A stretch of 64,000 nt of DNA from Microbacterium phyllosphaerae (GTDB lineage: Bacteria; Actinomycetota; Actinomycetes; Actinomycetales; Microbacteriaceae), in assembly GCF_017876435.1 (NCBI RefSeq), contig NZ_JAGIOA010000001.1, positions 248,001 through 312,000 on the forward strand, given 5' to 3'. The position numbers were made by a program, and so were the translations under genes. A model generated the notes under the pieces. That model was not told the DNA's origin, did not search any database, and saw only the letters and a list, made by a program, of their open reading frames with translations. Shown piece after piece: positions 57,488 to 64,000 of the stretch. Each line of letters begins with the position of its first letter. The stretch's first letter is position 1.

Positions 57488-57543
57488 GTCGCCGTTCCGC
57501 CATCCGGCCGTTCCCGTCGCAGTTCCGCCATCCGGCTGTTCCG
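57488..57543. repeat. Two 28-bp tandem units leading into the palindrome
   Basis: 57488-57515 and 57516-57543 are 28-base units sharing GTTCCGCCATCCGGC and differing at only four positions. A third, degenerate unit begins at 57544 and merges with the left arm of the palindrome. Confidence 0.8.
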
Positions 57544-57630
57544 GTCGCAATTCGTGCCGCCGGTGCACGATCTGCACGGCACGAATTGCGACCGGAACGG
57601 CACATGCGCGGCACGAAGTGCGACCGGAAC
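57538..57630. repeat. 22-bp perfect inverted repeat plus one extra direct copy
   Basis: 57538-57559 and 57577-57598 are perfect 22-base reverse complements, with a 5-bp inner stem (GTGCA/TGCAC) in the 17-base loop. A third copy of the right arm at 57609-57630 matches 21 of 22. The element lies between the aquaporin 3' end and the GPP34 promoter side. It looks like a REP/BIME-type extragenic palindrome. Confidence 0.85.
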
Positions 57631-57690
57631 AGCACCGCAACGCACGAACGCCGCGCCCTCCGGGGAGGACGCGGCGTTCGAGGTGAGGAG

Positions 57691-58335
57691 TTACGCGCCG
57701 ATCTTCTTGGCGTCGTCCGTGTTGAGCAGGCGGAAGAGCACGGCCGCGATGACCGCACCGACGACCGGGGCGACGATGTAGAGCCACAGCGAGGCCCAGT
57801 CGAAGTAGCCGCCGACCGAGAGTCCGAGCGCCACGGCCGGGTTGAAGCCGCCGCCCGAGATCGAGCCGACGGTCGCCGCGCCGACGAACACGGTGGCACC
57901 GATGGCGAGACCGTAGAACGAGTTGCCCTCGGTGTCCTTCGAGGTCGCCGTGTTGAGCACGACCCAGACGAGGATCAGGGTGAACAGCGCCTCGACGAAG
58001 AACGCCGGGCCGACCTCGATGACGACGGCCTCGCCACCCGAGGGCCACACGGCGAAGCTGGTCAGCGCGGCGAGCGCGCCGCCGACGAACTGCGCCACGA
58101 GGTAGGCGATGAAGTCGACGACGCTGAGGCCGCCGCGCAGGAAGACACCGACCGACACGGCCGGGTTCAGGTGAGCGCCCGAGATGTGACCCGTCGAGAA
58201 GACGAGCACGGCGAGCGTGAAACCGATCGCGAGCGGCGTCAGCGGGCTCTCGCTGTTCACCGCGGCGATGATCGTGAGGACGAAGAGGAAGGTGGCGATC
58301 GCTTCTGCGAGCGCCTTACGGGGAGTACCGGTCAT
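57691..58335 (-). CDS. MIP/aquaporin family channel
   Basis: 214 residues with six helices. First NPA motif GAHLNPAVSVGVFL near 54-67; second NPA motif SGGGFNPAVALGLSV near 161-175. The residue after the second NPA is Val, where most aquaporins and glyceroporins have the selectivity-filter Arg (NPAR). The pore should therefore be wider or more hydrophobic than in AqpZ or GlpF. The ATG at 58335 has a moderate SD. Small solute or gas transport is possible. Confidence 0.9.
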   Translation of the reverse strand: MTGTPRKALAEAIATFLFVLTIIAAVNSESPLTPLAIGFTLAVLVFSTGHISGAHLNPAVSVGVFLRGGLSVVDFIAYLVAQFVGGALAALTSFAVWPSGGEAVVIEVGPAFFVEALFTLILVWVVLNTATSKDTEGNSFYGLAIGATVFVGAATVGSISGGGFNPAVALGLSVGGYFDWASLWLYIVAPVVGAVIAAVLFRLLNTDDAKKIGA

Positions 58336-58576
58336 GAGTTGCTCTTTTCTGAGATTTCGGGCGGAAGGCGACCGATTCGTCCGCCCGCGCACTCCGGCTG
58401 ACGCGCCCTCCGATGACGCCCCGAATATATCGACGGCGAACGCCCCGCGGATGCGCGCCGCGCGGGCTTTCTGTGAAATTCCTGAATGCCGCGTCGTTGC
58501 CGTGGTGTCAAGCCCGTCGCGGTGCTGCCGCCCGGTTCCTAGGGTTCGAGGATCGATCCCCACCAGAAGGAGAACC

Positions 58577-58801
58577 ATGAGCACGCCTGACCAGACCCCC
58601 GATGACGCCATGACGAGCGAAGAGAAGCGGCACGACCAGCTCACCTCCGCACCGGATGCCACCGAGGCCGATGCCGCGCCGCGCATCGAGGTCTCGGAGC
58701 ACGACGGAAACACGCGCATCGACATCCTTCCGGATGCCGCCGTGCGACCCGGCCCTGGCCCCGGCGTCGAGACCGACGTCGACGACGCGCCTCAGGAGTA
58801 G
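58577..58801 (+). CDS. Small acidic hypothetical protein
   Basis: 74 residues from ATG 58577 with a perfect SD AGAAGGAG. Acidic, Pro- and Asp-rich (TPDQTPDDAMTSEEKRHDQ, PGPGPGVETDVDDAPQE), probably disordered. Short proteins of this style are common in this bacterial family. No function suggested. Convergent with the LAQTG surface protein. Confidence 0.65.
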   Translation: MSTPDQTPDDAMTSEEKRHDQLTSAPDATEADAAPRIEVSEHDGNTRIDILPDAAVRPGPGPGVETDVDDAPQE

Positions 58802-58808
58802 ACGGCGC

Positions 58809-60491
58809 TCACGAGCGTGACGGCGTCGTGCGGCGGCGGAGTCCCGCCACGGTGCTGATCACGACGCCCGCGAGCAGGAGCATCCCGCCCAGAGCCGCCG
58901 CCCCGGAACTGTCTGCACCGGTCTGCGCCAGCGCGCCTCTCGGCGGGTCCGTCGGGCCGTCGGAGTCCGTCGGAAGGCCGGGATCCGTCGGCACCGCCGC
59001 GAGGACCTCGTGCTCGAACGACTGAGGTTCGGCGGCCGCGGCGCCACCGCGAGCGCCGGGACTCTCGGCGGTGACGTCGACGTCGATGACCGATCCCCCC
59101 ACCCGCACGAGCGCGGTGAACGACACCGTCACGGACTCACCCGGGGCGAGCGTGCCGACCCAGCGCATCACGGTTCCGTCGAGACGCGCCTGTCCGACGC
59201 TCGCCTGGAACGCGCCGTCGATGCCGGCGGAACGCAGCAGCGAAGCGAGATCGGCGGTGAGGGTGGCATCCGTCAACGGCACGTTGCCCGTGTTGGTGAG
59301 AGTCATCTGATATCGGATGCGGTCGCCAGGGCGCACCTCGGCGCCGGCGCCCGGCACGGCCGAGGCCTCGAGGGCGAGGCGGGGTACCGCCGCCACGGTC
59401 GTCGCGGTGCCGGCGGTGCGCCCGGCATAGAGCAGCAGGGTGCTCTTCTGCGTGGGGTGCGACGGATCACGCGACGCGTCGCTGACAGCGCCGACCGCCG
59501 AGTACAGCGCGACCTGACGGGCCACCTCGGGAATGTCGAGGTTGTCGACGGGGAACCATGTGCCCTCACCCGTCGTGTTCCTCGCGGAGGAGAGCACGTA
59601 GAACGCTCCCTGCCGCGGCGCGGCGATCGTCGCGCTCACGATCGGCTGACCGTCGAGAGTGTCGTCGCAGTTCACCGTGAAGTCGATGCCCTCTGTCAGC
59701 GGGGTTCCCCCCTCGACCGGCACGTTCACCGGGCCCGGGTCCACGTCGAACACCCGGAGCGTGGTCGACGAGCAGTCCGCGACCGACCCTCCGAACGGCG
59801 CCGTCTCCTCGGTACCGGCGGCGACCCACTGCCCGCCGAAGTCGGCGGCCGACGCATCGCCGATCGCCTTCGCCTGCACCACGAAGCGAGCGGGAGACGT
59901 CGCGGTCGCACCGCTCGTCCAGTGGCCGCCCGCCCGCTGGAACAGGTCGAGCGCGGTGCCGTAGGCCACGTCGGAGCGGAAGACCTGGCCACCGCTCTCG
60001 AACTCGGCCGAGTAGACGCCACCGGCCGCGTCGAGGATGCCCGAGCCGACCACCTGCAGGAAGAACGTGAACGAGCCGGTGACGCTGACGGCATCCGCGG
60101 CAGCTGCGGTGAACGTGCCCCGCACCAGATCGCCGGCCGCTCCGGAGTCGGCGACGGTGACCTCGACGAGTGGCGTCCCACCCTCGGCATCCGTCACAGT
60201 CGCAGCGGTCGAGAGCACCGCTCGCGTCCCTGCCGGGGTGCGGACGTCGAATATCTCACCGGCACTCGCGAGCTCGCGGTCGAATACGACCGTGACGGCC
60301 AGGAACGGCAGTGCGGCCGAGGGCACCAGCGGGTTCGCGGCCTCGTACGGGGCGACCGAGACGGCGGTCACGGGCGAGGACGAGGCAGCGGATGCGGGGG
60401 CGATGCCTCCCCCGACCAGTGCGGCGCCGAGGACTGCGGCGAGGGAGAGCACCGCGGCGAAGCGGCGACGGGAACGACGTTCGACGGGCAC
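58809..60491 (-). CDS. Cell-surface protein with DUF11-like domain and LAQTG sorting signal
   Basis: 560 residues from GTG 60491. Signal peptide 1-36 (RRFAAVLSLAAVLGAALVGGGIAPASA). Long Thr/Ser/Ala/Gly-rich beta-domains follow, with a DUF11-type (conserved repeat) domain near 385-490: DRIRYQMTLTNTGNVPLTDATLTADL. The C-terminus has LAQTG near 522-526, a transmembrane helix (AALGGMLLLAGVVISTVAG) and a positive tail LRRRTTPSRS. LAXTG is the signal of class E sortases in high-GC Gram-positives, rather than the LPXTG of class A. Ligand unknown. Confidence 0.88.
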   Translation of the reverse strand: MPVERRSRRRFAAVLSLAAVLGAALVGGGIAPASAASSSPVTAVSVAPYEAANPLVPSAALPFLAVTVVFDRELASAGEIFDVRTPAGTRAVLSTAATVTDAEGGTPLVEVTVADSGAAGDLVRGTFTAAAADAVSVTGSFTFFLQVVGSGILDAAGGVYSAEFESGGQVFRSDVAYGTALDLFQRAGGHWTSGATATSPARFVVQAKAIGDASAADFGGQWVAAGTEETAPFGGSVADCSSTTLRVFDVDPGPVNVPVEGGTPLTEGIDFTVNCDDTLDGQPIVSATIAAPRQGAFYVLSSARNTTGEGTWFPVDNLDIPEVARQVALYSAVGAVSDASRDPSHPTQKSTLLLYAGRTAGTATTVAAVPRLALEASAVPGAGAEVRPGDRIRYQMTLTNTGNVPLTDATLTADLASLLRSAGIDGAFQASVGQARLDGTVMRWVGTLAPGESVTVSFTALVRVGGSVIDVDVTAESPGARGGAAAAEPQSFEHEVLAAVPTDPGLPTDSDGPTDPPRGALAQTGADSSGAAALGGMLLLAGVVISTVAGLRRRTTPSRS

Positions 60492-60629
60492 AGCAGGTCT
60501 CCAGACACATCGGTGGGGATGGCCCCAGCGTATCGGCGTGCCCCCTCATGCGCCCGTGGCGGCAGGGCGCGGCGGAACTAGTTGCGGGTCGCGGCTCCGT
60601 CGCGGCCGCATCGCGATAGGTTTTCCCTT

Positions 60630-61718
60630 GTGACCACGACCATCGCCGACGAACCGCCCGCGCGCCGCAACGCGACGCCCGGGCCGGAGCGCGGCGGCGG
60701 CGCCACCCTCGCCGACGTCGCACGCCTCGCCGACGTCTCCCGTGCCACCGCCTCACGCGTCCTCGCGGGCCGCGCGGCGGGCAAGTCGGCGAGCCACGCT
60801 CGCGTGCTCGCCGCGGCCGAAGAACTCGGCTATGTGGTGAACGGCCTCGCCCGTTCGATGATGGGCGTCGGTCGTCGCAGCATCGCGTTCGTGTCGAGCA
60901 TCATGGTCGGCCCGACCTTCGCCACGATGGCCGGCGGCGCCGAAGACATCGCCACGGCGAAAGGGCACCTGTTCACGATGTGCACCACCGGCGGCGACCT
61001 CGATCGGGAGGCGGCGCTGATCGAGACCCTCAGCGAACAGCGGGTCGCCGCCGTGCTCCTCGTCGGCTCGACCCCCGCGACGGAGGAGTTCGAACGGAGA
61101 GCACAGGGATACTCCGACACCCTCGCACGCGTGGGAGCCCGGCTGATCCTGTGCGGTCGCGCGGCCCTTCCTGAGCATCCCCAGATCGCGTCGATCGACT
61201 ACGACCACCGCGGAGGGGTGCGCAGCGGCGTCGAGCACCTCGTCGGACTCGGGCATCGCCGCATCGCCTTCGTGGGTTCACTCGACGACATGACCACTCC
61301 GCACCAGCGCTTCCTCGGGTACCAGGACGGGCTCGCCGACGCCGGCATCGAGTTCGATGCCGACCTGACCGTGCAGAGCGGCAACTCCTCGGATGACGCA
61401 GCGTCCGCGACGGTCGCGTTCATCGAGAGACACCCCGAGGTCACGGCGATGGTCTGCCAGACAGACGTCATGGCGGTCGGCGTCTGCCGTGCGCTGCACG
61501 ATGCGGGCATCGCGATCCCGGCGCAGATCTCGGTCGTCGGGTTCGACGACATGCAGCTGGTCGCCGATCTGACGCCGTCGCTCACGACCGTGCGCGCGCC
61601 CTTCCACCGCGTGGGCGAGCTCGCCGGTCGCATCGCCGTCGGCGGTGTCTACGACGGGCCCGCGGTGCTGCCCGTCGAGCTGATCGTGCGCGGCTCGACC
61701 GGGCCCGTCCGCGCCTGA
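60630..61718 (+). CDS. LacI family transcriptional regulator (second)
   Basis: 362 residues from GTG 60630. HTH TLADVARLADVSRATASRVLAGRAAG near 26-51, then the ligand domain with VVGFDDMQLVADLTPSLTTVRAP near 310-332. It has no adjacent transporter or catabolic gene inside the window; the multi-module gene to its right is convergent. A target cannot be assigned. Confidence 0.9.
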   Translation: MTTTIADEPPARRNATPGPERGGGATLADVARLADVSRATASRVLAGRAAGKSASHARVLAAAEELGYVVNGLARSMMGVGRRSIAFVSSIMVGPTFATMAGGAEDIATAKGHLFTMCTTGGDLDREAALIETLSEQRVAAVLLVGSTPATEEFERRAQGYSDTLARVGARLILCGRAALPEHPQIASIDYDHRGGVRSGVEHLVGLGHRRIAFVGSLDDMTTPHQRFLGYQDGLADAGIEFDADLTVQSGNSSDDAASATVAFIERHPEVTAMVCQTDVMAVGVCRALHDAGIAIPAQISVVGFDDMQLVADLTPSLTTVRAPFHRVGELAGRIAVGGVYDGPAVLPVELIVRGSTGPVRA

Positions 61719-61742
61719 GCGTCCGCCTTCGCAGGCGGGCGC
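61719..61742 (+). terminator. Hairpin immediately after the second LacI gene
   Basis: A 10-bp stem (61719-61728 with 61733-61742, one T-G wobble) with a 4-base loop begins at the base after the stop codon. No T-run. Confidence 0.5.
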
Positions 61743-61792
61743 ATCGCAGCGGCGCGATCGGGGGACCCTGACCGCACCGCTGCGCTCGCCTG

Positions 61793-64000
61793 TCAGTAGG
61801 CGCCGAGATCCTCCCACGGACCGTTCACGTCACCGGGCTCCTGGTTGCGGGTCCACCACTTCGCGCGGAACGAGTGCCCGTCGTGCGCGACGGTCTCGCC
61901 GCCGACATAGACGTACGACGTCGTCCACGCCCGCACGCCGTCGCCCGCCGCGGGAACAGCGTCGCCCTGCTGCATCCACGACCCGGTGACGGTGCTCCCC
62001 GGCAACTCGTTCCTCGTCCACCACTGCGCCGTGTAGACGGCTCCGTCGTGCGACACCTCGTCACCGACGTCGTAGACCGTGGCCGCATCCCAGGCGGGCA
62101 CGGCCGGAGCGGTCGCCACCTCGCCGAACACGATGAGCTCGGCCACGTTCAGGATCTGGCCGTTCACGAGTCGGATGTACCGGAACGAGGTGTCGTCGCT
62201 CACCGCCCACGGCTGCCAGTCGAGGGTCTTCACCGGAACCGTGGGCGTCAGCCGCGTCCACGTCTGCAGGTCGTTCGACCCCTCCACGCGCATGTCGGCG
62301 ATGCGGGAGGTTCCGTACCCGTCCTGTCGCACGAGCAGCTCAGCCCCGCTCAACGACACGGTCGTGTCGGGTCCGAAGTCCCAGACGTTTCCGTAGAGCC
62401 CGGAGTTCAGCCGGGTGTCGGAGTGCGTCGCCGGGTCTCCGTCGAGCATCCTGGCCGTGTACTGGGTCCACGCGGCGTCGGCGACTCCGTCGGGGCGCAG
62501 CACCGTGGCCTCGCGGAACGCCGAGTCGATGCGCTCGCTGTCGCTCGAGAGGAACAGCTTCGATGCGTCGGTCGTGGCGTGGATGGTGTCGGCATCCCGC
62601 CCGTCGACCGTGGTGAAGTCGACAGTGAAGTCGACCCGTGCACCGCGCTGCGCACTCTCGGGCACAGCGGCCGTCGCGACCCACTCACCCGCTGCGGGAG
62701 ACGTCACGGCGGCGGGAGCTCCGAGCACAGTGACCTCCACATCCGTGTTGCCTGCGGGGCCCGCGACCCGCACCTCGACGACGTCGCCCGCCACGATGCG
62801 CCCTGCGACGGCATCCGGCGACGAGAGCGAGACGGTGTCCATCGACCCGACGGCCTCGGCGCGGGACCCGTCGATGCGGATGTCGGCGATGCTCCAGATC
62901 CCCGGGTATGCGGGATCGGACGGCACACCCGGCTCGTCCACCTGGAACTTCAGGAACCGGAACGGCTGGCCCCGCACGTCCTCACGCACATCGATCCACT
63001 CCATGGAAGCGTCCTGTCCCGCGTTCGGATGCTCGGTGAGCAGCGTCCACGTCGACCCGTCGTCGGAGCCGTAGACATTCGTCCCCTCGGCGCGGTTCGC
63101 GAACGTGTCCCTCGCCTGGATGCCGATGCGCTCGGCGCCGACTCGGAAGGCCGACCCGAAGTCGAACACGATGCTCGGAACTCGCTGGTCACCCCAGGTC
63201 GTCTGGTTGTCACCGTCGGTGATCGCGGTCAGCTGTGCGGCGGTGAGCGGCGGCGCGCTGACGATCGAACGGTAGTCGAGCGTGCCGTCCGGCAGCACCG
63301 GGTCGAGCACGACGAGATCTGCGACAGCGTCGCCGAGCCCGTCGAGAAGGGTCGCGAAGGCTGCGGCATCCGCATCCGACACTCCCTGTTCCGCGCTCGT
63401 GCGCGCCTCGACGAATCGCGCCCAGCTCGCCGAGGTGTACTCGCCGCTCCCGCCCGCGCGGCCGACGAGCTCGTCGATCGCGGCATCCCGACTCTCGGCG
63501 ACCGTGATCGTCACGGGCAGCGCGGTCACGGTCGTGCCGTCCGACGCGGCGAGGGTCATCTCCTCGTCGCCCGACTGCGCGGGTGTCCAGCTCAGCTCGC
63601 TCCCCCGCAGCGTCACGCCCGACGGAGCGTCATGCAGTGCGAGGGCCACGGTCTCGCCGGCGGCATCCGTGGTCCGGATGTCGCGCGTCCAGTGCTCACC
63701 TGCGACGAGAACGGCGTCGAGCTCGGGAGCGTCGGTGAACACGGGCGGCGTGATCACGCCGTTCGCCTGCGCGAGGAGCCCCGCGACGTCGACCTTCGCG
63801 TCCGACCCGGTCGCCCGGAGGAACAGGATGTTCTCGCCCACGGCACCCGGGGTCTTGGCCAGGGCCAGATCCAGCCAGACGTAGCGCCACTCGCCACCGG
63901 TGTCGGGCACGACGATCTCGGCGAACGGCGACTCTTCCGCGGTGCGGGATGCCTGCAGACGGGCGGTTCCGGAGCTTCGCACCTTCACGGCGACCAGCGA
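61793..64000 (-). CDS. C-terminal part of a secreted multi-module carbohydrate-binding protein (truncated by the window)
   Basis: At least 735 residues visible; the frame stays open to the right edge and no start is seen. Modules from left of the protein: a CBM6-like beta-sandwich (about 1-75), an Ig-like domain (about 82-165), a FIVAR-like helical spacer (about 168-225), an F5/8 type C domain (about 235-385), an Ig-like linker, a second F5/8C domain (about 480-640), and two CBM5/12-type units at the C-terminus, each with A-W-T-R/K-W-W-T-R-N style aromatic motifs (QWWTRNELPG and KWWTRNQEPG). The catalytic part, probably a glycosidase, lies outside the window. Confidence 0.8.
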   Translation of the reverse strand, partial: SLVAVKVRSSGTARLQASRTAEESPFAEIVVPDTGGEWRYVWLDLALAKTPGAVGENILFLRATGSDAKVDVAGLLAQANGVITPPVFTDAPELDAVLVAGEHWTRDIRTTDAAGETVALALHDAPSGVTLRGSELSWTPAQSGDEEMTLAASDGTTVTALPVTITVAESRDAAIDELVGRAGGSGEYTSASWARFVEARTSAEQGVSDADAAAFATLLDGLGDAVADLVVLDPVLPDGTLDYRSIVSAPPLTAAQLTAITDGDNQTTWGDQRVPSIVFDFGSAFRVGAERIGIQARDTFANRAEGTNVYGSDDGSTWTLLTEHPNAGQDASMEWIDVREDVRGQPFRFLKFQVDEPGVPSDPAYPGIWSIADIRIDGSRAEAVGSMDTVSLSSPDAVAGRIVAGDVVEVRVAGPAGNTDVEVTVLGAPAAVTSPAAGEWVATAAVPESAQRGARVDFTVDFTTVDGRDADTIHATTDASKLFLSSDSERIDSAFREATVLRPDGVADAAWTQYTARMLDGDPATHSDTRLNSGLYGNVWDFGPDTTVSLSGAELLVRQDGYGTSRIADMRVEGSNDLQTWTRLTPTVPVKTLDWQPWAVSDDTSFRYIRLVNGQILNVAELIVFGEVATAPAVPAWDAATVYDVGDEVSHDGAVYTAQWWTRNELPGSTVTGSWMQQGDAVPAAGDGVRAWTTSYVYVGGETVAHDGHSFRAKWWTRNQEPGDVNGPWEDLGAY

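Noticed and set aside
57450..57640. Short CRISPR array in the 57.5 kb repeats
   Set aside because: Units are inverted and tandem without unique spacers of regular length, and no cas gene is present.

Overview
The window is one contiguous piece of a high-GC actinobacterial chromosome. GC-rich third positions, frequent GTG starts, a fused Opp-type permease/ATPase, a class-E-sortase-like LAXTG surface protein, a DUF222/HNH (13E12-type) gene and an Asp23/AmaP/CsbD envelope-stress block all point to Microbacteriaceae; Microbacterium or a close relative is my best guess, from style rather than from a marker gene. There is no rRNA, CRISPR array, insertion sequence, integrase or phage gene. The only RNA gene is tRNA-Gly(CCC). 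The gene at the left edge (acyltransferase/SGNH) and the gene at the right edge (carbohydrate-binding secreted protein) are cut by the window.

Layout. 1-12.0 kb is mostly housekeeping: an O-acyltransferase, a CDF metal exporter, a DUF222-HNH protein, two winged-helix genes around a palindromic operator (the second carries a GFG-repeat tail), dCTP deaminase with two small followers, tRNA-Gly, a long-chain acyl-CoA ligase, and DUF1295 and DUF2809 membrane proteins. 11.0-18.2 kb is a LacI-controlled carbohydrate cassette: a GPH/SLC45-like transporter diverges from a tightly coupled operon of two Gfo/Idh/MocA dehydrogenases, a UPF0303/GlcG-like protein, a cytoplasmic beta-propeller and a xylose-isomerase-like TIM barrel, with two copies of the palindrome TTAGCRCGTGCTAA-type operator between them. 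18.2-28.8 kb is a sialic-acid utilisation locus: an Opp-family ABC transporter, nanA, nanK, nanE, nagB and a DUF4862 gene on the minus strand, with a divergent GntR/FCD regulator and a GACATC-T-GATGTC operator.

28.9-35.5 kb holds an alpha/beta hydrolase, an HD-domain protein, a divergent methyltransferase/HxlR pair, a GH9 lipoprotein cellulase translationally coupled to a TetR regulator, and an SDR gene diverging from that regulator across two related operators. 35.5-44.3 kb is an acid-sugar (aldonate/aldonolactone) locus: two ACS-type MFS transporters, two COG3618-type lactonases and a COG4091 SAF-domain dehydrogenase on the minus strand, with a divergent DUF1537 kinase, a class II aldolase/decarboxylase and a DeoR regulator. 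44.3-48.1 kb contains a membrane-anchored hypothetical gene and an envelope-stress cluster (CsbD, a small membrane protein, AmaP, DUF6286, an Asp23-like protein, DUF2273, Asp23/Gls24) in which five consecutive genes overlap by 1-4 bases.

48.2-64 kb has an SDR gene; a GH35 galactosidase plus a DUF5107-TPR protein with a divergent AraC regulator and a large near-perfect palindrome; a DUF4406/DeoR pair with three 10-bp-phased repeats; a GPP34 protein; an intergenic palindrome array; an aquaporin lacking the usual filter arginine; a small acidic protein; a LAQTG-anchored surface protein; a second LacI regulator; and the C-terminal part of a multi-module secreted protein. The whole reads as a saprophyte that scavenges host- or plant-derived sugars (sialic acid, galactosides, beta-glucans, acid sugars) through several separately regulated cassettes. 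The most promising uncharacterised systems are the 13.4-18.2 kb dehydrogenase/TIM-barrel/propeller operon and the COG4091-DUF1537 acid-sugar locus.
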